Assembly: GCA_037893225.1 (NCBI GenBank) | Contig: JAZGUH010000103.1 | Location: forward strand, 3,038,001 to 3,102,000 | Source: Hippasteria phrygiana | Taxonomy: Eukaryota > Echinodermata > Asteroidea > Valvatida > Goniasteridae | DNA: 64,000 nucleotides | Reading direction: 5' to 3' | In this document: piece after piece, positions 52,372 through 63,900 of the stretch | Numbering within the stretch: position 1 is the stretch's first letter | Layout of the letters: the number at the start of each line of letters is the position of its first letter | Notes under the pieces: generated by a model | What the model saw: the letters and a program-made list of their open reading frames with translations, nothing else | Databases searched by the model: none | Told to the model about the DNA's origin: nothing | Program-made: the position numbers and the translations under genes

Positions 52372-53665
52372 GTACGATCTTTCCAATCTCACCCATCCCG
52401 AAACACCACTCTCCGATCTTTACCATCTCGCCCGTCCTGCACCACCACTCTCCGATCTTTCCCATCTCGCCCGTCTTCCAACACCAACTTTCCGATCTTT
52501 CCCATCTCACCTAGCCGCACCACCAACTTTCCAATCTTTCCTATCTCGCCCGTCCCGCAGCACCAACTTTCCAATCTTTTTCGCATCTCGCCCGTCCCGC
52601 ACCACCAACTTTACGATCTTTTCCATCTCGCCTGTCCCGCACCACAAACTTTCCGATCTGTCCTATCTCGCCCGTCTCGCACCACCAACTTTATGATCTT
52701 TCCCACCACCACTCTCCGATCTTTCCCATCTCGCCCGTCCTGCACCAACTTTCCGATCTTTTTTGCATCTTACCCATGTCACACCACAAACTCTATGATC
52801 TTTCCAATCTCGCCCGTCCCGCACCTCCACTCTCCTATCTTTACCATCTCGCTTGTCCCGCACCACAAACTTTCCGATCTTTCCTAGCTTGCCTGTCTAG
52901 CACAACCAACTTTCCAATCTTTACCATCTCGCCCGTCCCGCAGCACCAACTTTCCAATCTTTTTTGCATCTCGCCTGTCCCGCACCACCAACTTTACGAT
53001 CTTTTCCATCTCGCCTGTCCCGCACCACAAACTTTCCGATCTGTCCTATCTCGCCCGTCTCGCACCACCAACTTTATGATCTTTCCCATCTCACCTGTCC
53101 CGCACCACCAACTTTCCAATCTTTCCTATCTCACCCGTCCCGCAGCACCAACTTTCCAATCTTTTTCGCATCTTGCCTGTCCCGCACCACCAACTCAACG
53201 ATCTTTCCCATCTCACCTGTCTCGCCCATCCTGCAGCACCAACTTTACAATCTTTTTCGCATCTAGCCCGTCCCACACCACAAACTTTCCCATCTTTCCC
53301 ATCTTGCCCGTCCCGCACCACCAACTTTCCGATATTTTCCATCTTGCCCGCCCTGCACTGCCAACTTTCTGATTTTTCCTATCTTGGCTGTCCCGCACCA
53401 CCGACTCTACGATCTATACCATTTTACCGGTCCCGCACCACCACTCTCCGATCTTTCCCATCTCGCCCGTCCCGCACCCCCAACTTTCCGATCTTTGGCA
53501 TCTCGCAGGTCCCGCAACACCAATCTCCGATCTCCCATCTAGCCTGTCTCACTCCACCAACTTTCCGATCTTTCCTATCTCACCCGTCCCGCACAACCAA
53601 CTTTTCCGAGCTTTCCTATTTCGCCCATCCCGCAGCACCAACTTTACAATCTTGTTCGCATCGCG
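52278..53665. repeat. Satellite between the ~1.1-kb copies; holds 286-bp cassette copy 3
   Basis: 52278-52563 is the third 286-bp cassette. 52647-52917 matches about 50860-51130, with ACCCATGTC for GCCCATGTC near 52771. About 53330-53440 resembles the 119-bp duplication at 49455. No gene is seen. Confidence 0.83.
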
Positions 53666-54779
53666 CCCGTCCCGCACAACCAACTTTTCTATCTTTCCCA
53701 TCTCGCCCGTCCCGCACCACCAACTTTCCGATCTTTCCCATCTCACCTGTCCCGTACAACCAACTTTTCTGATCTTTCCTATCTCGCCGATCTCTTGCCC
53801 GCCCTACATTGCCAACTTTCTGAACTTTCCTATCTTGCCTGTCCCGCACCACCAACTCTGCGATCTTTACCATCTCGCCGGTCCCGCACCAACTTTCCGA
53901 TCTAGCCCGTCCCGCACCACCAACTTTCCGATCTTTCCCATCTCGCCCGTCCAGCACCAACTTTTCGATCTCGCCTGTCCCGCACAACCAACTTTTTGAT
54001 CTTTACCATCTCGCCGGTCCCGCACTACCACTCTCCGATCTTTTTCATCTCGCCCGTCCTGCACCAACTTTCCGATCTCGCCCGTCTCGCACCAACTTTC
54101 CGATCTTTCCCATCTCACCTGTCCCGTACAACCAACTTTTCAGATCTTTCCTATCTCGCCGATCCCGCAGCACCAACTTTCCAATCTTTACCCTCTCACC
54201 TGTCCCGCACCACCAACTTTAGAATCTTTCCTATCTCGCCCGTCTCGCACCACCAACTTTCCGATATTTTCCATCTTGCCCGCCCTGCACTGCCAACTCT
54301 ACGATTTTTACCATCTTACCGGTCCCGCACCACCACTCTCCGATCTTTCCCATCTCGCCCGTCTTCCACCACCAACTTTCCGATCTTTCCTATCTCACCC
54401 GTCCCGCACAACCAACTTTTCCGAGCTTCCCTATTTCGCCCATCCCGCAGCACCAACTTTACAATCTTGTTCCCATCTAGCCCGTCCCGCACCACCAACT
54501 TTCCTATCTTTCCCATCTCGCCCGTCACGCACCACCAACTTTCCTATCTTTCCCATCTCGCCCGTCCCGCACCACCAACTTTCCTATCTTTCCCATCTCA
54601 CCCGTCCCGCAGCACCAACCTTCCAATCTTTTACCTCTCACATGTCCCGCACCACCAACTTTCCAAACTTTCCTATCTCGCCCATCCAGCACCACAATCT
54701 TTACTATCTTTCCCATTTCGCCAGTCCCGCATCACAACTCTCCTATCTTTACCATCTCGCTTGTCTCGCACCACCAACT
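53666..54779. repeat. ~1.1-kb direct repeat, right copy
   Basis: Copy of 51227-52371. Differences: GGTCCCGCACC for GGTGCCGCACC near 53880, CTACATTGCC for CTACACTGCC near 53804, CGATCCCGCAG for CTATCCCGCAG near 54160, AGCACCAACCTTCC for CACCAAACTGTC near 54610, and a 31-bp loss near 54717. Confidence 0.88.
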
Positions 54780-56378
54780 TTCCCATCTTTCCCATCTCGC
54801 CCGTCCCGCACCACCAACTTTCCGATATTTTCCATCTTGCCTGCCCTGCACTGCCAACTTTCTGAACTTTCCTATCTTGACTGTCCCGCACCACCAACTC
54901 TGCGATCTTTACCATCTGGCCGGTCCCGCACTACCACTCTCCGATCTTTTCCATCTCGCCCGTCCTGCACCAACTTTCAAATATCGCCCGTCTCGCACCA
55001 CCAACTTTCCGATCTTTCCCATCTCACCTGTCCCGTACAACCAACTTTTCCGATCTTTCCTATCTCGCCGATCTCGCAGCACCAACTTTCCAATCTTTAC
55101 CATCTCACCTGTCCCGCACCACCAACTTTCCCATCTTTTCCATCTCGCACATCCCGCACCACCATCTTTCCTATCTTCCCCGTCCAGCACCACCAACTTC
55201 CCTATCTTTCCCATCTCGCCCGTCCCGCACCACCAACTTTCAAATCTTTCCCATTTTGCCAGTCCCGCATCACAACTCTCCGATTTTTACCATCTCGCTT
55301 GTCTCGCACCACCAACTTTCCCATCTTTTCCATCTCGCACATCCCGCACCACCATCTTTCCTATCTTCCCCGTCCAGCACCACCAATTTTCCCATGGTTC
55401 TCATCTCGCCCGTCCCGCACCACCAACTTTCCGATATTTTCCATCTTGCCCGCCCTGCACTGCCAACTTTCTGAACTTTCCTATCTTGCCTGTCCCGCAC
55501 CACCAACTCTGCGATCTTTACCATCTCGCCGGTCCCGCACTACCACTCTCCGATCTTTTCCATCTCGCCCGTGCCGCACCACCAACTTTCCGATCTCCCA
55601 TCTACCCTGCCTCACACCACCAACTTTCTGATCTTTCTCCTCTCACTCGTCCCGCACCACAAACTTTCCGATATTTTCCATCTTGCTCGCCCTGCACTGC
55701 CAACTTTCTGAACTTTCCTATCTTGCATGTCCCGCACCACCAACTCTGCGATCTTTACCATCTCGCCGGTCCCGCACCACCACTCTCCGATCTTTCCCAT
55801 CTCGCCCGTCCTGCACCAACTTTCCGATCTCGCCCGTCCCGCACAACCAACTTTCCGATCTTTCCCATCTCGCCCGTCTCGCACCCCCAACTTTCCGATT
55901 TTTCCCATCTTGCCGGTACCGCACCACAAACTCTACGATTTTTCCCATCTCGCCCGTCCTGCACCACCACTCTCTGATCTTTCCCATCTCGCCCATCCTG
56001 CACCAATACTCTCCTATCTTTACCATCTCACCCGTCCCGCACCACCAACTTTCTGATATTTCTCATCTCGCCCGCCACGCACCACCAACTTTTCATTCTT
56101 TTCCAACTCACCCGTCCCGCAACACAATCTTTCCGATCTTTACCATCTTGCCCGTCCTGCACCACTAACTATATGATCTTTTCCATCTCGCAAGTCCCGC
56201 ACCACCATTCTCTGATCTTTACCATCTTGCCCATCTCGCCCGTCCCGCAGCACCAACTTTCCAATCTTTTTCGCATCTCGCCCGTCCCGCACCACCAACT
56301 TTCCGATATTTCCCATCTCGCCCGCCCCGCACCACCAACTTTGTGATTTTTCCTATCTTGCCTGTCCCGCACCACAAT
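54780..56378. repeat. Mosaic satellite, end of right domain
   Basis: CTTCCCCGTCCAGCACC occurs near 55176 and 55366 at a spacing of 190 bp, with similar surroundings. GATATTTTCC...CTGCACTGCC units occur near 54829, 55433 and 55672. A unit lacking the 9-bp block (GATCTCGCCCG) lies near 55826. From about 55960 the variants match the 57.3-kb series of the terminal domain. No gene is seen. Confidence 0.78.
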
Positions 56379-57949
56379 CTTTCCGATCATTCTCCTCTTG
56401 CCCATCCCACACCACCAACTGTACGATCTTTCAAATCTCACCCATCCCGAAACACCACTCTCCGATCTTCACCATCTCGCCTGTCCTGCACCACAACTCT
56501 CCGATATTTCCCATCTCGCCCGACTTCCAACACCAACTTTCCGATCTTTCCCATCTCACCTAGCCGCACCACCAACTTTCTAATCTTTTCTATCTCACCC
56601 GTCCCGCAGCACCAATTTTCCAAACTTTTTCGCATCTCGCCCGTCCCGCACAACAACTTTTCCGATCTTTCCTATCTCGCCTGTCCCGCACCACCAACTT
56701 TCCAATCTTTCCCCTCTCACCTGTCCCGCACCACCAACTTTCCAATCTTTCCTATCTCGCCCGTCCCGCACCACCTTCTTTCCGATCTTTCGCATCTTGC
56801 CCGTACCGCACCACCAACTTTCCCATCTTTCCCATCTGGCCCGTGCCGCACCACCACTCTCCGATCTTTACCATCTCGCTTGTCTCGCACCACCAACTTT
56901 CCGATCTTTCCCATCTTACCTGTCCCGCACTACCAACTTTCCAATCTTTCCTATCTCGCCCGAACCGCACTACCAACTTTCAAATCTTTTTCGCATCTCA
57001 CCCGTCCCGCACCACCAACTTTCCGATATTTCCCATCTCGCCCGCCCCGCACCACAAACTTTCTGATCTTTCCTATCTTGCCTGTCCTGCACCACCAACT
57101 CTACGATCTTTTCCATCTCACCCATCCCGCACCAGCACTCTCCAATCTTTACCATCTCACCGGTCCCGAACAACTAACTTTCTGATCAATCCCATCTTGC
57201 TCATCCTGCACCACAAACTCTACGATCTTTCCCATCTCCCCCGTCCCGCACCAACACTGTCCGTACTTTACCATTTTGCCGGTCCCGCACAACCAACTTT
57301 TCGATCTTTCCTATCTCGACCGTCCCGCACCACCACTCTCTGATCTTTCCCATCTCGCCCATCCTGCACCAATACTCTCCTATCTTTACCATCTCACCCG
57401 TCCCGCACCACCAACTTTCTGATATTTCTCATCTCGCCCGCCACGCACCACCAACTTTTCATTCTTTTCCAACTCACCCGTCCCGCAACACAATCTTTCC
57501 GATCTTTACCATCTTGCCCGTCCTGCACCACTAACTATATGATCTTTTCCATCTCGCAAGTCCCGCACCACCATTCTCTGATCTTTACCATCTTGCCAGT
57601 CCCGCACCACCAACTTTCCGATCTTTCCCATCTCGCCCGTCCCGCAGCACCAACTTTCCAATCTTTTTCGCATCTCGTCTGTCCCGCACTACCAACTTTC
57701 CAATCTTTCCTATCTCACCCGAACCGCACTACCAATTTTCCAATCTTTTTCTCATCTCGCCCGTCCCGCACCACCAACTTTCCGATATTTCCCATCTCGC
57801 CCGCCCCGCACCACCAACTTTCTGATTTTTCCTATCTTGCCTGTCCCGCACCACAATCTTTCCGATCATTCCCCTCTTGCCCATCCCACAGCACCAACTG
57901 TACGATCTTTCAAATCTCACCCATCCCAAAACACCACTCTCCGATCTTT
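56379..57949. repeat. ~1.57-kb direct repeat, left copy (offset 3430/3431)
   Basis: Matches 59809-61380. The offset is 3430 bp up to about 57300 and 3431 bp after it, owing to one base (TTTTCGATC versus CTTCCGATC). Visible substitutions include CACAACAAC versus CACATCAAC near 56670, GATCAATCCC versus GATCATTCCC near 57186, and CTCTACG versus CTCCACG near 57220. Confidence 0.9.
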
Positions 57950-59001
57950 ACCATCTCGCCCGTCCTGCACCACCACTCTCCGATATTTCCCATCTCGCCC
58001 GTCTTCCAACACCAACTTTCCCATCTTTCCCATCTCACCTGTCCTGCACCACCAACTTTCCAATCTTTCCTATCTCACCCGTCCCGCAGCACCAACTTTC
58101 CAATCTTTTTCGCATCTCGTCTGTCCCACACCACAAACTCTACAATCTTTCCCATCTCCCCCGTCCCGCACCAACACTGTCCGATCTTTACCATTTTGCC
58201 GGTCCCGCACAACCAACTTTTCCGATCTTTACCATCTTGCCAGTCCCGCACCACCAACTTTCCGATTTTTCCCATCTCGCCCGTCCTGCACCACCACTCT
58301 CTGATCTTTCCCATCTCGCCCATCCTGCACCAATACTCTCCTATCTTTACCATCTCACCCGTCCCGCACCACCAACTTTCTGATATTTCTCATCTCGCCC
58401 GCCACGCACCACCAACTTTTCATTCTTTTCCAACTCACCCGTCCCGCAACACAATCTTTCCGATCTTTACCATCTTGCCCGTCCTGCACCACTAACTATA
58501 TGATCTTTTCCATCTCGCAAGTCCCGCACCACCATTCTCTGATCTTTACCATCTTGCCAGTCCCGCACCACCAACTTTCCGATCTTTCCCATCTCGCCCG
58601 TCCCGCAGCACCAACTTTCCAATCTTTTTCGCATCTCGTCTGTCCCGCACTACCAACTTTCCAATCTTTCCTATCTCACTCGAACCGCACTACCAACTTT
58701 CCAATCTTTTTCTCATCTCGCCCGTCCCGCACCACCAACTTTCCGATATTTCCCATCTCGCCCGCCCCGCACCACCAACTTTCTGATTGTTCCTATCTTG
58801 CCTGTCCCGCACCACAATCTTTCCGATCATTCTCCTCTTGCCCATCCCACACCACCAACTGTACGATCTTTCAAATCTCACCCATCCCGAAACACCACTC
58901 TCCGATCTTCACCATCTCGCCTGTCCTGCACCACAACTCTCCGATATTTCCCATCTCGCCCGTCTTCCAACACCAACTTTCCGATCTTTCCCATCTCACC
59001 T
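57327..59001. repeat. 961-bp-period tandem repeat, ~1.7 copies
   Basis: 57327-58040 matches 58288-59001 at an offset of 961 bp (24 units plus 1 bp). Differences include GATTTTTCC versus GATTGTTCC near 57831/58792, ATTCCCCTC versus ATTCTCCTC, and CACAGCACC versus CACACCACC. It overlaps the 3430-bp-offset repeat. Confidence 0.87.
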
Positions 59002-59808
59002 AGCCGCACCACCAACTTTCTAATCTTTTCTATCTCACCCGTCAGGCAGCACCAATTTTCCAAACTTTTTCGCATCTCGCCCGTCCCGCACAACAACTTT
59101 TCCGATCTTTCCCATCTCGCCCGTCTCGCACCCCCAACTTTCCGATTTTTCCCATCTCACCTGTCCCGCACCACCAACTTTCCAATCTTTCCTATCTCGC
59201 CCGTCCCGCACCACAATCTTTCCGATCATTCCCATCTTGCTCATCCTGCACCACAAACTCTACGATCTTTCCCATCTCCCCCGTCCCGCACCAACACTGT
59301 CCGATCTTTACCATTTTGCCGGTCCCGCACAACCAACTTTTCCAATCTTTCCTATCTCGCCCGTCCTGCACCAACTTTCCGATCTCGCCCGTCCCGCACC
59401 ACCAACTTTCCGATCTTTCCCATCTCGCCCGTCTCGCACCCCCAACTTTCCGATTTTTCCCATCTCACCTGTCCCGCACCACCAACTTTCCAATCTTTCC
59501 TATCTCGCCCGTCCCGCACCACAATCTTTCCGATCATTCCCATCTTGCCCGTCCTGCACCACTAACTATATGATCTTTTCCATCTCGCAAGTCCCGCACC
59601 ACCATTCTCTGATCTTTACCATCTTGCCAGTCCCGCACCACCAACTTTCCGATCTTTCCCATCTCGCCCGTCCCGCAGCACCAACTTTCCAATCTTTTTC
59701 GCATCTCGTCCGTCCCGCACTACCAACTTTCCAATCTTTCCTATCTCACCCGAACCGCACTACCAACTTTCCAATCTTCTTCTCATCTCGCCCGTCCCGC
59801 ACCACCAA
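59002..59808. repeat. Satellite linked to the right end (offset 4228)
   Basis: About 59101-59548 matches 63329-63776 at 4228 bp (CTCGCACCCCCAAC, CTTGCTCATCCTGC, CACTGTCCG in order), with TCATCC versus TCACCC near 59242/63470. After 59549 it joins the ACTAACTATATGATC series. No gene is seen. Confidence 0.83.
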
Positions 59809-61380
59809 CTTTCCGATCATTCTCCTCTTGCCCATCCCACACCACCAACTGTACGATCTTTCAAATCTCACCCATCCCGAAACACCACTCTCCGATCTTC
59901 ACCATCTCGCCTGTCCTGCACCACAACTCTCCGATATTTCCCATCTCGCCCGTCTTCCAACACCAACTTTCCGATCTTTCCCATCTCACCTAGCCGCACC
60001 ACCAACTTTCTAATCTTTTCTATCTCACCCGTCCCGCAGCACCAATTTTCCTAACTTTTTCGCATCTCGCCCGTCCCGCACATCAACTTTTCCGATCTTT
60101 CCTATCTCGCCTGTCCCGCACCACCAACTTTCCAATCTTTCCCCTCTCACCTGTCCCGCACCACCAACTTTCCAATCTTTCCTATCTCGCCCGTCCCGCA
60201 CCACCTTCTTTCCGATCTTTCGCATCTTGCCCGTACCGCACTACCAACTTTCCCATCTTTCCCATCTGGCCCGTGCCGCACCACCACTCTCCGATCTTTA
60301 CCATCTCGCTTGTCTCGCACCACCAACTTTCCGATCTTTCCCATCTTACCTGTCCCGCACTACCAACTTTCCAATCTTTCCTATCTCGCCGGAACCGCAC
60401 TACCAACTTTCAAATCTTTTTCTCATCTCACCCGTCCCGCACCACCAACTTTCCGATATTTCCCATCTCGCCCGCCCCGCACCACAAACTTTCTGATCTT
60501 TCCTATCTTGCCTGTCCTGCACCACCAACTCTACGATCTTTTCCATCTCACCCATCCCGCACCACCACTCTCCAATCTTTACCATCTCACCGGTCCCGAA
60601 CAACTAACTTTCTGATCATTCCCATCTTGCTCATCCTGCACCACAAACTCCACGATCTTTCCCATCTCCCCCGTCCCGCACCAACACTGTCCGAACTTTA
60701 CCATTTTGCCGGTCCCGCACAACCAACTCTTCCGATCTTTCCTATCTCGACCGTCCCGCACCACCACTCTCTGATCTTTCCCATCTCGCCCATCCTGCAC
60801 CAATACTCTCCTATCTTTACCATCTCACCCGTCCCGCACCACCAACTTTCTGATATTTCTCATCTCGCCCGCCACGCACCACCAACTTTTCATTCTTTTC
60901 CAACTCACCCGTCCCGCAACACAATCTTTCCGATCTTTACCATCTTGCCCGTCCTGCACCACTAACTATATGATCTTTTCCATCTCGCAAGTCCCGCACC
61001 ACCATTCTCTGATCTTTACCATCTTGCCAGTCCCGCACCACCAACTTTCCGATCTTTCCCATCTCGCCCGTCCCGCAGCACCAACTTTCCAATCTTTTTC
61101 GCATCTCGTCTGTCCCGCACTACCAACTTTCCAATCTTTCCTATCTCACCCGAACCGCACTACCAACTTTCCAATCTTTTTCTCATCTCGCCCGTCCCGC
61201 ACCACCAACTTTCCGATATTTCCCATCTCGCCCGCCCCGCACCACCAACTTTCTGATTTTTCCTATCTTGCCTGTCCCGCACCACAATCTTTCCGATCAT
61301 TCTCCTCTTGCCCATCCCACAGCACCAACTGTACGATCTTTCAAATCTCACCCATCCCAAAACACCACTCTCCGATCTTT
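59809..61380. repeat. ~1.57-kb direct repeat, right copy
   Basis: Copy of 56379-57949. The part 60145-61217 is itself repeated at 61425-62497, so three related versions of that part lie within 6 kb. Confidence 0.9.
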
Positions 61381-61424
61381 CCCATCTCGCCCGTCTCGCA
61401 CCCCCAACTTTCCGATTTTTCCCA

Positions 61425-62497
61425 TCTCACCTGTCCCGCACCACCAACTTTCCAATCTTTCCTATCTCGCCCGTCCCGCACCACCTTCTTTCCGATCTTT
61501 CGCATCTTGCCCGTACCGCACTACCAACTTTCCCATCTTTCCCATCTGGCCCGTGCCGCACCACCACTCTCCGATCTTTACCATCTCGCTTGTCTCGCAC
61601 CACCAACTTTCCGATCTTTCCCCTCTTACCTGTCCCGCACTACCAACTTTCCAATCTTTCCTATCTCGCCGGAACCGCACTACCAACTTTCAAATCTTTT
61701 TCTCATCTCACCCGTCCCGCACCACCAACTTTCCGATATTTCCCATCTCGCCCGCCCCGCACCACAAACTTTCTGATCTTTCCTATCTTGCCGGTCCTGC
61801 ACCACCAACTCTACGATCTTTTCCATCTCACCCATCCCGCACCACCACTCTCCAATCTTTACCATCTCACCGGTCCCGAACAACTAACTTTCTGATCATT
61901 CCCATCTTGCTCATCCTGCACCACAAACTCCACGATCTTTCCCATCTCCCCCGTCCCGCACCAACACTGTCCGAACTTTACCATTTTGCCGGTCCCGCAC
62001 AACCAACTCTTCCGATCTTTCCTATCTCGACCGTCCCGCACCACCACTCTCTGATCTTTCCCATCTCGCCCATCCTGCACCAATACTCTCCTATCTTTAC
62101 CATCTCACCCGTCCCGCACCACCAACTTTCTGATATTTCTCATCTCGCCCGCCACGCACCACCAACTTTTCATTCTTTTCCAACTCACCCGTCCCGCAAC
62201 ACAATCTTTCCGATCTTTACCATCTTGCCCGTCCTGCACCACTATCTATATGATCTTTTCCATCTCGCAAGTCCCGCACCACCATTCTCTGATCTTTACC
62301 ATCTTGCCAGTCCCGCACCACCAACTTTCCGATCTTTCCCATCTCGCCCGTCCCGCAGCACCAACTTTCCAATCTTTTTCGCATCTCGTCTGTCCCGCAC
62401 TACCAACTTTCCAATCTTTCCTATCTCACCCGAACCGCACTACCAACTTTCCAATCTTTTTCTCATCTCGCCCGTCCCGCACCACCAACTTTCCGAT
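61425..62497. repeat. 1073-bp direct repeat of 60145-61217 (offset 1280)
   Basis: Constant offset of 1280 bp (32 units). Differences: TCCCCTCTTACC versus TCCCATCTTACC near 61621/60341, CTTGCCGGTCC versus CTTGCCTGTCC near 61791/60511, and CACTATCTATATG versus CACTAACTATATG near 62244/60964. Confidence 0.91.
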
Positions 62498-63328
62498 CAT
62501 TCTCCTCTTGCCCATCCCACACCACCAACTGTACGATCTTTCAAATCTCACCCATCCCGAAACACCACTCTCCGATCTTCACCATCTCGCCTGTCCTGCA
62601 CCACAACTCTCTGATATTTCCCATCTCGCCCGTCTTCCAACACCAACTTTCCGATCTTTCCCATCTCACCTAGCCGCACCACCAACTTTCCAATCTTTCC
62701 TATCTCACCCGAACCGCACTACCAACTTTCCAATCTTTTTCTCATCTCGCCCGTCCCGCACCACCAACTTTCCGATATTTCCCATCTCGCCCGCCCCGAA
62801 CCACCAACTTTGTGATTTTTCCTATCTTGCCTGTCCCGCACCACAATCTTTCCGATCATTCTCCTCTTGCCCATCCCACACCACCAACTGTACGATCTTT
62901 CAAATCTCACCCATCCCGAAACACCACTCTCCGATCTTCACCATCTCGCCTGTCCTGCACCACAACTCTCCGATATTTCCCATCTCGCCCGTCTTCCAAC
63001 ACCAACTTTCCGATCTTTCCCATCTCACCTAGCCGCACCACCAATTTTCTAATCTTTTCTATCTCACCCGTCCCGCAGCACCAATTTTCCTAACTTTTTC
63101 GCATCTCGCCCGTCCCGCACAACAACTTTTCCGATCTTTCCTATCTCGCCTGTCCCGCACCACCAACTTTCCGATATTTCCCATCTCGCCCGCCCCGCAC
63201 CACCAACTTTCTGATTTTTCCTATCTTGCCTGTCCCGCACCACAATCTTTCCGATCATTCTCCTCTTGCCCATCCCACAGCACCAACTGTACGATCTTTC
63301 AAATCTCACCCAACCCAAAACACCACTC
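62498..63328. repeat. Mosaic satellite of the terminal domain
   Basis: 62498 to about 62690 follows 59818-60010 (offset 2680). About 62800-63110 follows the same family again (the CTCCTCTTGCCC, CCCGAAACACC, CACCTAGCCGC order). About 63160-63330 resembles 61210-61380. No gene is seen. Confidence 0.8.
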
Positions 63329-63900
63329 TCCGATCTTTCCCATCTCGCCCGTCTCGCACCCCCAACTTTCCGATTTTTCCCATCTCACCTGTCCCGCACC
63401 ACCAACTTTCCAATCTTTCCTATCTCGCCCGTCCCGCACCACAATCTTTCCGATCATTCCCATCTTGCTCACCCTGCACCACAAACTCTACGATCTTTCC
63501 CATCTCCCCCGTCCCGCACCAACACTGTCCGATCTTTACCATTTTGCCGGTCCCGCACAACCAACTTTTCCAATCTTTCCTATCTCGCCCGTCCTGCACC
63601 AACTTTCCGATCTCGCCCGTCCCGCACCACCAACTTTCCGATCTTTCCCATCTCGCCCGTCTCGCACCCCCAACTTTCCGATTTTTCCCATCTCACCTGT
63701 CCCGCACCACCAACTTTCCAATCTTTCCTATCTCGCCCGTCCCGCACCACAATCTTTCCGATCATTCCCATCTTGCTCATCCTGCACCACAAACTCTACG
63801 ATCTTTCCCATCTCCCCCGTCCCGCACCAACACTGTCCGATCTTTACCATTTTGCCGGTCCCGCACAACCAACTTTTCCGATCTTTCCTATCTCGACCGT
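63329..63900. repeat. 308-bp tandem duplication near right edge
   Basis: 63329-63636 is repeated from 63637 to about 63900 at an offset of 308 bp. Markers are CTCGCACCCCCAAC, GATCATTCCCATCTTGCTC and CACTGTCCGATC. CTCACCCTGC versus CTCATCCTGC is one difference, and CCAATC versus CCGATC near 63572/63880 another. The array continues beyond position 64000. Confidence 0.87.
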
